From: Mariniphaga sp041687215 | Lineage (GTDB): Bacteria; Bacteroidota; Bacteroidia; Bacteroidales; Prolixibacteraceae | Direction of reading: 5' to 3' | DNA length: 64,000 nt | NCBI RefSeq assembly: GCF_041687215.1 | Contig: NZ_JAWLCI010000009.1 | Coordinates: forward strand, 1 to 64,000 | Part shown: piece by piece, positions 36,660 to 44,384 of the stretch | Numbering within the stretch: position 1 is the stretch's first letter | Layout: the number at the start of each line of letters is the position of its first letter | Translations under genes and position numbers: made by a program | The notes under the pieces: model-generated | The model's database searches: none | What the model was told of the DNA's origin: nothing | Seen by the model: only the letters and a program-made list of their open reading frames with translations

Positions 36660-37733
36660 ATGGAAAATACAATAAATAGCATGGCAATGATTGAAAAATA
36701 TCTGGGCCGTGAATCAGAAGACCTTTTGAATTACAAAGCTACGTGTATTCCCAAAGAGAGATTAACCGTTCCAGGCCCTGCAACACTGGATGAAGTTTTC
36801 GGTATTTCAGACCGGAATGTGCAGGTATTAAAAAGTTTGTCTTCCCTTTATCACCACGGACGGCTTTCGGACACAGGTTATTTGTCTATTCTGCCCGTCG
36901 ATCAGGGAATTGAGCATACGGCAGGCAGTTCGTTCGCACCCAATCCTGATTATTTTGATCCGGAAAATATTATCAAACTGGCCATTGAAGGCGGATGCAA
37001 CGGGGTGGTAACAACGTTTGGCGGCCTCTCGTTGCATGCCCGGAAATATGCGCACAAAATTCCTTTTATTGTAAAAATAAATCACAACGAACTGCTCACC
37101 TACCCCAATAAATACGATCAGGTGATGTTTGGAAGCGTGGAAGAAGCGTGGAATCTTGGCGCGACAGCCGTGGGAGCCACCATCTATTTTGGATCGCAGG
37201 AATCGAACCGGCAAATTGTTGAAGTGGCAGAAGCTTTCGAGCGGGCGCACGAACTGGGAATGGCAACGGTTTTATGGTGTTATACACGCAACAACAATTT
37301 TAAAACCAAAGAACAGGATTATCATACTGCAGCCGACCTCACCGGGCAGGCCAACCACTTGGGTGTTACCATCAAAGCCGACCTGATTAAACAAAAGTTG
37401 CCCGAAACCAACGGAGGTTTTACCGCCCTTAAGTTTGGCAAAACCCACCCCGATATGTATAAAAAGCTGACGTCGGAACATCCGGTTGACCTTTGCCGCT
37501 ACCAGGTGGCCAACTGCTACATGGGAAAAATCGGGTTAATCAATTCAGGTGGTGCTTCATCGGGTGCCGACGACTTTTCACTGGCTGTACGCACGGCTGT
37601 CATCAACAAACGCGCCGGTGGTACAGGCCTTATTTCGGGAAGAAAAGCCTTTCAGCGGCCAATGGAAGAGGGCATCAAATTATTAAATCTCATTCAGGAT
37701 GTTTACCTACATAAAGAAATAATGGTAGCCTGA
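36660..37733 (+). CDS. fbaB: Class I fructose-bisphosphate aldolase (DhnA type)
   Basis: Schiff-base aldolase of glycolysis/gluconeogenesis, 357 residues. The archaeal/bacterial DhnA signature appears as LSILPVDQGIEHTAGSSFAP, then GCNGVVTTFGGL, IPFIVKINHN, GATAVGATIYFGS and CYMGKIGLINSGGASSG (phosphate-binding loop). The C-terminal AGGTGLISGRKAFQRPMEEG is intact. Spacing is 47 bases from the stress protein and 14 from the radical SAM gene, so an operon is likely. Confidence 0.94.
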   Translation: MENTINSMAMIEKYLGRESEDLLNYKATCIPKERLTVPGPATLDEVFGISDRNVQVLKSLSSLYHHGRLSDTGYLSILPVDQGIEHTAGSSFAPNPDYFDPENIIKLAIEGGCNGVVTTFGGLSLHARKYAHKIPFIVKINHNELLTYPNKYDQVMFGSVEEAWNLGATAVGATIYFGSQESNRQIVEVAEAFERAHELGMATVLWCYTRNNNFKTKEQDYHTAADLTGQANHLGVTIKADLIKQKLPETNGGFTALKFGKTHPDMYKKLTSEHPVDLCRYQVANCYMGKIGLINSGGASSGADDFSLAVRTAVINKRAGGTGLISGRKAFQRPMEEGIKLLNLIQDVYLHKEIMVA

Positions 37734-37747
37734 AAATTTAAAATAGT

Positions 37748-38692
37748 ATGGAACGACGAGTTTTTGGACCGGTACCTTCACGCAGGTTGGGGAAAAGCCT
37801 GGGGGTGAATAATATTCCCTATAAAATATGTACCTATTCCTGCATTTATTGTCAGGTGGGAAAAGCAATTAAAATGCAAATTAACCGGCAGGAATTTTAT
37901 AAGCCCGACGATCTAGTTGATGAAGCAAAAGAGTTGCTGAACCACATTCAAAATGAAAAGGATTACCCTGATTACATCACTATCGTTCCCGACGGGGAAC
38001 CAACGCTGGACATCAATCTGGGCATTTTAATAGAGAAGCTTAAAATGTTGGGTGTTCCTGTTGCAGTTATTACCAATGCTTCGCTAGTCGATCAGCCCGA
38101 AGTGCAAAACGATCTGCTCAAAGCCGATTTTGTTTCTTTTAAGGCCGATTCTTTTTCCCCCGAAATCTGGAAAAAAATAAATATCCCGCATAAGCAACTC
38201 AACCTTCAAAGAATAAAAGAAGGGATACATGTTTTCAGAAATTATTTCTCCGGGAAAATGGTTACAGAAACCATGCTGGTAAAAGGAGTAAACGTTTCAC
38301 CTGAGGAATTAAAAAACACTGCCCGGATTATCGAAAGTTTTGAACCTGAAGTAGCCTACATTGCAATACCAACACGCCCGCCGGCGTTTAAAAAAGTTGA
38401 ACCACCGGATGAAAACACCGTGAATGCAGCTTACCATATTTTCAGGGAATACATTAAAAATGTGGAATTGTTAACGGGCTACGAAGGCAACGTTTTTGCT
38501 TCTGCAGGAAATTTCAGGGACGATTTGCTGAGCATCACGGCGGTACATCCCATGCGCGAAGATGCAGTTTTGGAGTTACTGGATAAAACAGACGGCAATA
38601 AAAATTCACTTGCTATACTTTTGCAGGAAAACCTGGTGGAAAAAGTTCAATACAGCGGACATTCCTATTATCTGAGAAAATTTACCAGGTGA
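37748..38692 (+). CDS. Radical SAM protein (COG0731-like)
   Basis: 314 residues. FGPVPSRRLGKSLGVNNIP is followed by the cluster-binding CTYSCIYC (CX3CX2C, about 27-34). Then come the SAM-binding TIVPDGEPTLD and AVITNASL, and a TIM-barrel body. The C-terminal 60 residues (HPMREDAVLELLDKTDG, LVEKVQYSGHSYYLRK) look like a winged helix. This subtype occurs in archaea and anaerobic bacteria; its substrate is not established. Middle gene of the uspA-fbaB-sirtuin set. Confidence 0.88.
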   Translation: MERRVFGPVPSRRLGKSLGVNNIPYKICTYSCIYCQVGKAIKMQINRQEFYKPDDLVDEAKELLNHIQNEKDYPDYITIVPDGEPTLDINLGILIEKLKMLGVPVAVITNASLVDQPEVQNDLLKADFVSFKADSFSPEIWKKINIPHKQLNLQRIKEGIHVFRNYFSGKMVTETMLVKGVNVSPEELKNTARIIESFEPEVAYIAIPTRPPAFKKVEPPDENTVNAAYHIFREYIKNVELLTGYEGNVFASAGNFRDDLLSITAVHPMREDAVLELLDKTDGNKNSLAILLQENLVEKVQYSGHSYYLRKFTR

Positions 38693-38787
38693 ATTTCCCC
38701 GGGTACAACATTCGAAAAAAATACGGCTGTCCGAGCTAAAACAAATTCGCTGGTAAAACAATTCGTGTGAACGGAATTTCAGACATA

Positions 38788-39525
38788 ATGATACAGGCAG
38801 CGGAACTGATAAAATATTCTGCACATACAGTTGTATTTACAGGTTCCGGCATATCGGTGGAAAGCGGCATTCCGCCTTTTCGCAGGGAAAATGGCTTATG
38901 GACGAAATACGATCCCGGGTTCCTGGACATTAATTATTTTCACAAACACCCGGAAAAATCATGGCCGCTAATAAAAGAAATATTTTGCGATTACTATGGA
39001 AAAGTAAAACCCAATGCGGCCCATTTTTCTTTGGCGGCAATGGAAAAAACAGGATTATTACATTCCGTCATTACGCAGAACATCGACAACCTTCACCAGG
39101 AAGCCGGAAGCAGACTAGTATATGAACTTCACGGAAGCTGCAGGTATTTGGTTTGTGAAAAGTGTTTGAAAAAATATCCGGTTTCAGCAATCGATCTAGC
39201 CAAATTACCACCAGTGTGTTCGGTTTGCGGTGCTGTTCTAAAACCTGATTTTGTGTTTTTTGGCGAACCCCTTCAGGAGCCTGCTAACACTGATTCCTTA
39301 GCCGAAGTCAGGAATGCCCGGGTATTTTTACTCATCGGGACTTCCGGTGAAGTAATGCCATCATCGCTAATTCCGATTGAAGCCAAAAAGAACAAATCCC
39401 AAATAATTGAAATCAACACTGCTCCTTCAAACTATTCAACCACAATTACAGATATTTTCATCCAGGGAAAAGCTACAGAGATAATGGAAGAGTTATTATT
39501 TATCCTCACCGGAATCGTATTGTAG
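38788..39525 (+). CDS. Sirtuin-type NAD-dependent protein deacylase
   Basis: Removes acyl groups from lysines using NAD. The ATG at 38788 gives 245 residues; an in-frame GTG at 38767 would add seven. Motifs in order: VVFTGSGISVESGIPPFR (NAD loop), TQNIDNLHQEAGS with the catalytic His, the four-Cys zinc site (VCEKCLKK and CSVCGAV), KPDFVFFGEPLQ, LLIGTSGEVMPSS and the terminal EINTAPSN. It is of the class II/III bacterial type. It ends convergent to the KaiC-like gene, 22 bases away. Confidence 0.93.
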   Translation: MIQAAELIKYSAHTVVFTGSGISVESGIPPFRRENGLWTKYDPGFLDINYFHKHPEKSWPLIKEIFCDYYGKVKPNAAHFSLAAMEKTGLLHSVITQNIDNLHQEAGSRLVYELHGSCRYLVCEKCLKKYPVSAIDLAKLPPVCSVCGAVLKPDFVFFGEPLQEPANTDSLAEVRNARVFLLIGTSGEVMPSSLIPIEAKKNKSQIIEINTAPSNYSTTITDIFIQGKATEIMEELLFILTGIVL

Positions 39526-39547
39526 CAAAACGGGTTACCTCTTTTTT

Positions 39548-40306
39548 TTAAATTTTTCTAATCTCAGGAATCCTTGTCTTGCGGGTAGCCTCTGCAATTT
39601 CATTGATTTCTTTAAGCAATTCAGCCGAAATAGGAACTTCAATTTCTTCATTTGAGAATTCAACGCCTTTCATCCGCTCAACTTTTAAAAAAAGTTTCAT
39701 GGGTTTTTCCATTCGCGTAAACATCAGGTTGTCTGCCACTTCTTCCAGTGTTTTAATTTCATTGGCCATCGCACTGGTGCTGACTGCAAAAACATAAGTC
39801 CGGCTCTTGTCATATTGAAGGATGGATTTCAATTTTTCCAGAATGCTCCTTTTAAATGTTTTGGAAAATAGCAGCAGGTTTAATGCCGAGCCGAAAACCA
39901 TCGTTCCCAAATCGTTTTTATCGACCAAACTTTCAGCTTTTTCAATGGCTTCGTCCCATATATCCGGATTTATAACATTTGCTCTTACCGTATTTTCATT
40001 GACAATTACACTTCGGTTGGTAAACGGTTCAAACTGAATGTATGCGATTTTTCCCTGGTAATTCTCCAGATGCATTCCGTAGAGTTTTTGTATGGCTATT
40101 CGCACCAGTTCACCGGAGGGATATTGCAAGGGTACCCCGATTAACGAACCGCCGGCTTTTAACCACGCATCAACAAAAGCAAACTCAACCAACGGTTTAC
40201 CGGTGCCTCCCGGGCCGCTGATTAAAGTCGATGAGGGAATGAGGATTCCTTCAGGTAACAATTCTTCAAACCAGGGAATATTGGTTCTTAATTTTTTCAT
40301 CATCAT
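39548..40306 (-). CDS. KaiC/RAD55-like RecA-superfamily ATPase with altered Walker A
   Basis: 252 residues from the first of three consecutive ATGs at 40306-40298; the frame stays open to 40369 inside amrS, but the stretch before the Met run is basic and non-conserved. The core starts with NIPWFEELLPEGILIPSSTLISG, the usual KaiC-like lead-in. The P-loop is GPGGTGKP (about 31-38): Pro replaces the Mg-coordinating Ser/Thr. A Walker B-like strand DLGTMVFGSALNLLL lies at about 155. ATP hydrolysis may be lost or altered. Last gene of the cupin-ferredoxin-YggS-AmrS run. Function unknown. Confidence 0.8.
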   Translation of the reverse strand: MMMKKLRTNIPWFEELLPEGILIPSSTLISGPGGTGKPLVEFAFVDAWLKAGGSLIGVPLQYPSGELVRIAIQKLYGMHLENYQGKIAYIQFEPFTNRSVIVNENTVRANVINPDIWDEAIEKAESLVDKNDLGTMVFGSALNLLLFSKTFKRSILEKLKSILQYDKSRTYVFAVSTSAMANEIKTLEEVADNLMFTRMEKPMKLFLKVERMKGVEFSNEEIEVPISAELLKEINEIAEATRKTRIPEIRKI

Positions 40307-40323
40307 CTTAATTTTAAAAATTT

Positions 40324-41337
40324 TTATCCTAATCCTACTCCGGATATTTGTGCTCCGCAATTTGGACAACGGCCGTTTTGAATTTTATTTTTCAATATTC
40401 CAAATTCCATGCGGTTAATCAATACTTTTCCGCATGCAGGACATCTTGTTGCATCTCTGTTTGATGCAACATTTCCAATATAAACGTACTTGAGTCCTGC
40501 CTCAAATCCGGTTGCCTCTGCCAACTGTAAAGTATTTAAATGTGTGGCAGGCACTTCTTCCATTTTCCAGGCGGGGAAGAACCTGCTGATATGCCAGGGA
40601 ACATCTGTTCCCAGTTCTTCTGCCATAAAATTGGCCATATCGCGAATTTCTTCCGGATCATCATTAATTCCCGGAATAATTAAACTGGTAACCTCGAGCC
40701 AGACTCCCATTTCCTTTATTTTTTTCAGGTTATCCAGCACCGGCTGCAAACTTCCGCCAATAATCCTCCGGTACGTTTCATCCCGAAATGCTTTAAGATC
40801 GATATTGGCAGCATCGAGATACGGGCCTATCATCTCCAGCATTTCATAAGTCATATATCCGTTTGAAACATAAATGTTTTTAAGTCCTTCTTTATGCGCC
40901 ATGACGGCTACATCAAAGCTGTATTCAAAAAAAATTGCAGGTTCGGTGTAAGTATGGGCAATGCTTGTGCAACCGGAGTATTTGGCATTCGAAACGATTT
41001 GCTCCGGTGTTATTTTTTGCCCCATTTCCAAAATCCTTTCATTGGAAACCTGGGATATTTCCCAATTCTGACAGAACTTGCAGTGAAAGTTACATCCGGG
41101 GGTGGCGAAAGAATAAGCTTTGGTGCCGGGGTAAAAATGGTATAATGGTTTTTTTTCAACCGGATCGATATGCTGCGCAATGGCACGGCCATATACGTTT
41201 GTATAAAGTTTACCGTCAACATTTTCCCTGACCTTGCAAATCCCTGATTTCCCGGGGTGAATCACACACCGGTGGGCACAAAGGTTACATTGAATATTTT
41301 CCTTTTCAAGTTTCTGATATAAAACCGCTTCCTTCAT
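40324..41337 (-). CDS. amrS: AmrS-type radical SAM enzyme
   Basis: 337 residues. The ATG at 41337 is chosen because GGGAGG lies just before it and MKEAVLYQKLEKENIQCNLC is the normal family N-terminus; the frame also runs to a GTG at 41397. Two Cys sites flank the core: CNLCAHRC near the start, and the radical SAM CNFHCKFC (CX3CX2C, about 84-91) with TPGCN before it. A zinc ribbon closes the protein (CPACGKVL, CPNCGAQI). The family name comes from clusters with AMMECR1 and Memo-like genes, which are absent here. Substrate not established. Confidence 0.9.
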   Translation of the reverse strand: MKEAVLYQKLEKENIQCNLCAHRCVIHPGKSGICKVRENVDGKLYTNVYGRAIAQHIDPVEKKPLYHFYPGTKAYSFATPGCNFHCKFCQNWEISQVSNERILEMGQKITPEQIVSNAKYSGCTSIAHTYTEPAIFFEYSFDVAVMAHKEGLKNIYVSNGYMTYEMLEMIGPYLDAANIDLKAFRDETYRRIIGGSLQPVLDNLKKIKEMGVWLEVTSLIIPGINDDPEEIRDMANFMAEELGTDVPWHISRFFPAWKMEEVPATHLNTLQLAEATGFEAGLKYVYIGNVASNRDATRCPACGKVLINRMEFGILKNKIQNGRCPNCGAQISGVGLG

Positions 41338-41409
41338 AAAACCTCCCACATTTTTTTCAGGATATTTTTTGGTCTCAGCTCTGATTTTCCCCGGCACAAT
41401 GCCTGTTCT

Positions 41410-42087
41410 TTAAGCATTTCGGGAGCCGAATAGCCGGGTTCCGATCCTCACTATATTTGCACCTTCGTTGAGTGCAATTTGGTAACTGTTGCTCATGCCC
41501 ATCGAGAGGTAACGCATTTTAACATGGGGAATTTTGAGCTTTTTGATTTGTTCAAACAGGGTTTTAGTGATTTTAAAATAAGGCCTGGCATCTTCCGGGT
41601 TTCCAAAACGTGGCCCTATAGTCATTAAGCCCAGTATTTCCAAATTGCTTAAATCCTTTATTTGCTGGATCAGTGCTATGGCATCTTCAGGCAGTACACC
41701 GGTTTTGTTCGATTCTTTCCCGCTGTTGATTTCAATGAGCACCGGCATAACTTTTTTCAGTTTGGCGCACTCTTTATTTACCTCTCTGGCAAGCCTGACT
41801 GAATCAATGGTTTCAATCACATCGAAAAGCTGTACAGCTTTTTTTACCTTGTTGCGCTGTAGGTGCCCAATCATGTGCCATTTTACCGGTTCATCGATGG
41901 TTTGTCTCAGAAATTCGGCTTCCTGTACATAATTGTAGCCAACAATTTGAATACCTGCTTTTATGGCGGCTTTTACTTCTTCCGGTAATCTTGTTTTTGC
42001 CGCAGCAACAAGCAACACCTCCGGAGGCAAATTTTGCAGAATTCCGGTCACATTCTTTCGAATGGTATCCAAAGCCAATTCATCCAT
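41410..42087 (-). CDS. YggS/PROSC family PLP-binding protein
   Basis: 225 residues with an alanine-racemase-like TIM barrel that binds pyridoxal phosphate and takes part in B6 and amino-acid homeostasis. The PLP lysine is Lys31 in LVAAAKTR. WHMIGHLQRNKVKK, VLIEINSGKESNKTG and LEILGLMTIGP are in place, and YLSMGMSNSY then VRIGTRLFG bind phosphate. Two substitutions stand out: GYNYVQE (Tyr51) where family members have GENYVQE/GENRVQE, and SMGMSNSYQIA where an Asp is usual. These suggest a divergent paralogue. It sits 12 bases before amrS. Confidence 0.88.
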   Translation of the reverse strand: MDELALDTIRKNVTGILQNLPPEVLLVAAAKTRLPEEVKAAIKAGIQIVGYNYVQEAEFLRQTIDEPVKWHMIGHLQRNKVKKAVQLFDVIETIDSVRLAREVNKECAKLKKVMPVLIEINSGKESNKTGVLPEDAIALIQQIKDLSNLEILGLMTIGPRFGNPEDARPYFKITKTLFEQIKKLKIPHVKMRYLSMGMSNSYQIALNEGANIVRIGTRLFGSRNA

Positions 42088-42151
42088 TTATTCAATTTTT
42101 AACCGATTCCGCGCTATTTTAACGGAATCATTACCAACAACTTTAATCGAA

Positions 42152-42400
42152 TCACTCGCCGTGGAGCTGTCTCTTTTTTGCGAGCAATTCATCGTGACTC
42201 TCGCTATGGTCCGGATCGAGAACAATGGCATCTACCGGACATACCTCAACACATTGCGGCTCATCAAAAAAACCGACACACTCGGTGCACTTATCCGGAT
42301 TAATTACATAATAAAAATCGCCTTCCGAAATGGCGTTATTCGGACATTCACTTACACATGCACCACAAGAGATACATTCCTCAGTAATCATCATTGCCAT
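42152..42400 (-). CDS. 2[4Fe-4S] ferredoxin
   Basis: 82-residue electron carrier. The first cluster motif is CISCGACVSECP and the second is CTECVGFFDEPQCVEVCP, with the eight-residue loop between second and third Cys that marks the low-potential Allochromatium-type/YfhL-like ferredoxins. The tail is acidic and His-rich. A strong AAGGAGG lies just before the ATG on the minus strand. Immediately upstream of yggS/amrS, it could supply electrons for the radical SAM enzyme (inference). Confidence 0.93.
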   Translation of the reverse strand: MAMMITEECISCGACVSECPNNAISEGDFYYVINPDKCTECVGFFDEPQCVEVCPVDAIVLDPDHSESHDELLAKKRQLHGE

Positions 42401-42421
42401 GACTTGCCTCCTTTCGTGTTA

Positions 42422-42748
42422 TTAGTTTTTCGGTAAATAAGGATCCCAAACAACGAGTACCAAAGCGCCTTTTTCCGATTCAAAAGGCCCGTGGTTTTCA
42501 TGTGCGCTGAAAACCTGGTAGTCGCCTTCGTGGTAAACCTTTCCTTCGCTTTTATATTCTCCTTTCAGAATAAAATGCTGCTCGGTAGTCACATGTGTGT
42601 GATCGGCCATGTGGAAATTTTCGGGCAACCTGAGTAGAATTGTTTTTTTACCGTCTTCGTCACGCAATGTTTTCTTTTCCGCACCGCTTCCATATTCCGA
42701 AGCTTCCTCCCAATGGGCTTCGTTGTACAAATTCATTTGTGCTTTCAT
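42422..42748 (-). CDS. Cupin-domain protein (ChrR-like)
   Basis: 108 residues from the ATG at 42748, chosen because AAAGGAGG lies about six bases upstream and the N-terminal 32 residues of the longer frame are not cupin-like. The single barrel has HMADHTHVTTEQHFILKGE (metal ligands His/His/Glu or Gln/His) and ENHGPFESEKG for the second motif. First gene of the minus-strand operon, 29 bases after a promoter-region motif shared with 35.5 kb. Ligand unknown. Confidence 0.85.
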   Translation of the reverse strand: MKAQMNLYNEAHWEEASEYGSGAEKKTLRDEDGKKTILLRLPENFHMADHTHVTTEQHFILKGEYKSEGKVYHEGDYQVFSAHENHGPFESEKGALVLVVWDPYLPKN

Positions 42749-42776
42749 TTTATGGTCCTCCTTTAAATTACATCTA

Positions 42777-42806
42777 AATATAATAAACATATTCTCATTA
42801 TACAAT
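42777..42806 (-). promoter_or_regulatory. Shared promoter-region motif, copy 2
   Basis: Bases 42777-42803 match 35507-35533 at 25 of 27 positions. On the minus strand TATGTTTA (42784-42791) occupies the -7 position, about 36 bases before the cupin ATG. The right palindrome arm is less perfect than in copy 1. Confidence 0.5.
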
Positions 42807-42862
42807 GATTTATTTAGATTAATTTCAGATAAAAAATTACACATAAAGAAAAGATTGTTTTG

Positions 42863-42870
42863 TAAATTTG
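42863..42870 (+). promoter_or_regulatory. Candidate -7 box for the methyltransferase operon (TAAATTTG)
   Basis: TAnnTTTG match on the plus strand, 66 bases before the methyltransferase start and divergent from the cupin promoter. Confidence 0.4.
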
Positions 42871-42935
42871 TTTGAAGAAATGATAAAAGTAAATTTTAAG
42901 ATTTATCTTTTACTGAAATTGAAATTTAGCATTTT

Positions 42936-43601
42936 ATGAAAACAAAAAACACCCGAAATATTTTTCTGACTCCTGAAATTGCATCGGAATATGATGCCTA
43001 TTACCAAACAGAAACGGGGAAATTAGTTGACAAAATTGAAAAAGAAATTATTTCTGGTTATTTAAGAAATCTTCCCAAAACGAACTGGCTGGAATTGGGG
43101 TTTGGTACCGGCCACTGGACAGAATTTTTCAGTGAAAACGGATTACAACTTACTGCCGTGGATAACTCGCAAGCGATGCTGAAAATCGCCCGTTCGAAAA
43201 ATATGGAAAATGTTGAGTTTTTGCAAGCCGACGCTGCCCGACTGCCTTTTCCCGATGATCATTTTTCAGGAATTATCTCGATTACGATGCTCGAGTTTGT
43301 GGACGATCTGGGACTGGTTTTAAATGAAATCGACCGTGTTTTGAAACCGGGAGGAACACTTGTACTGGGCTGCCTGAATGCACTTTCGGAACCAGGTAAA
43401 AATAAAAACAATGATCCGGTGTTTCAACATGCACACTTTTTTACACCGAACGAAATTATTGAAATGCTCTCCCGTTTTGGGAGCCCACGGTTATCGGCAG
43501 GCGTGTATTTTTCCCTTGGATTTGAGATACTTGATGGAACCGAAAAACAATCAACCGCTGAGCCCGCATTTATTGCGGCATCGGTAGAAAAACAAAAATA
43601 A
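42936..43601 (+). CDS. Class I SAM-dependent methyltransferase
   Basis: 221 residues of the Methyltransf_11 type. Motif I is LELGFGTGHWTEFF (about 52-65), the acidic end of strand 2 is LTAVDNSQAM, motif II region VEFLQADAARLPFPDDHFSG, and the post-II helix has LNEIDRVLKPGGTLVLGCLN. No substrate-specific domain is visible. First gene of a three-gene set with a thiamin-binding-like protein and CobO. Small-molecule substrate unknown; a ubiquinone/menaquinone-type assignment would be unsupported. Confidence 0.88.
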   Translation: MKTKNTRNIFLTPEIASEYDAYYQTETGKLVDKIEKEIISGYLRNLPKTNWLELGFGTGHWTEFFSENGLQLTAVDNSQAMLKIARSKNMENVEFLQADAARLPFPDDHFSGIISITMLEFVDDLGLVLNEIDRVLKPGGTLVLGCLNALSEPGKNKNNDPVFQHAHFFTPNEIIEMLSRFGSPRLSAGVYFSLGFEILDGTEKQSTAEPAFIAASVEKQK

Positions 43602-43606
43602 AAGCC

Positions 43607-43858
43607 ATGGAAATAACTGTTGAAATTGGTTACTATCCGTTAATGGATAATTATGAAAAGCCTGTTGAACACTTCATCGAAAAACTGGTCGAAAACAAAA
43701 AAATCACCCTTGAAAGCGGGACGATGAGCAGTCTCCTGACCGGCAGTTACGAGGATGTGATGGAACTGCTGAACCGGCAACTCAAACCATTCTTAGAAAA
43801 ATATCCCTCGGTTTTTACCCTGAAAATTTCCAGCGCTTGTAAAACCTGTAAAACGTAA
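43607..43858 (+). CDS. YkoF/MTH1187-type thiamin-binding-like protein
   Basis: 83 residues, one ferredoxin-like domain of the DUF77/Thiamine_BP family: VEIGYYPLMDNYEKPVEHFI, LESGTMSSLLTGSYEDVMELL and VFTLKISSACKTCKT. The extra Cys pair at the C-terminus (ACKTCKT) could bind a metal. Relatives bind thiamin or hydroxymethylpyrimidine, but no thiamin gene is nearby. The gene lies five bases after the methyltransferase and four before cobO. Confidence 0.85.
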   Translation: MEITVEIGYYPLMDNYEKPVEHFIEKLVENKKITLESGTMSSLLTGSYEDVMELLNRQLKPFLEKYPSVFTLKISSACKTCKT

Positions 43859-43862
43859 AATT

Positions 43863-44384
43863 ATGGCATCAAAAGGATACATTCAGGTTTACACCGGAAA
43901 CGGAAAAGGAAAAACAACGGCAGCACTGGGCCTGGCTTTGCGAGCCGTGGGTGCCGGCAAAAAAGTGTTTTTCGCGCAGTTTATCAAAGGGAAACCGTAT
44001 TCTGAGATAGAAGCCATTGAAAAATTTGTCCCTGAAATTACAATCAAACAGTATGGGCTGGGATGTTTTATTGTGGAAAAACCTACCGAGGCCGACATTC
44101 AGGCTGCGCGAAAAGGACTTGCAGAAGTGGCTGGAATTTTAAAATCAGGAGACTTCCATTTGGTGATTCTGGATGAAGTTAACATCGCACTCTACTACCA
44201 ACTTTTTTCTATCGATGATTTTTTGGATGTTTTGAAAAAGAAAAACCCGGAAACCGAAGTGGTGGTTACCGGCCGTTACGCCCCTCCGGAACTAATCGAA
44301 ATGGCCGACCTGGTTACCGAAATGCAAGAGGTAAAACATTACTACACCAAAGGAATTGAGGCAAGAAAAGGGATTGAGTTTTAG
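43863..44384 (+). CDS. cobO: Cob(I)yrinic acid a,c-diamide adenosyltransferase
   Basis: ATP:corrinoid adenosyltransferase (CobA/BtuR family) of 173 residues. The P-loop GNGKGKTT is at about 12-19. The family fingerprint continues with ALGLALRAVGAGKKVFFAQFIKG, LVILDEVNIALYY (Walker B-like), and VVVTGRYAPPELIEMADLVTEM. It makes adenosylcobalamin in the cytoplasm. No cobalamin riboswitch or other B12 gene is seen here, so it is probably salvage or maintenance. Last gene before a repeat-rich gap. Confidence 0.94.
   Translation: MASKGYIQVYTGNGKGKTTAALGLALRAVGAGKKVFFAQFIKGKPYSEIEAIEKFVPEITIKQYGLGCFIVEKPTEADIQAARKGLAEVAGILKSGDFHLVILDEVNIALYYQLFSIDDFLDVLKKKNPETEVVVTGRYAPPELIEMADLVTEMQEVKHYYTKGIEARKGIEF

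Noticed and set aside
40307..40369. Longer start of the KaiC-like gene inside amrS
   Set aside because: The extra residues are basic, non-conserved and overlap the zinc-ribbon codons of amrS; the ATG run at 40298-40306 gives the normal family start.
43863..44384. Possible B12 riboswitch near cobO
   Set aside because: No B12-box-like conserved segment or long structured leader precedes the operon; the gap before the methyltransferase is short and AT-rich.
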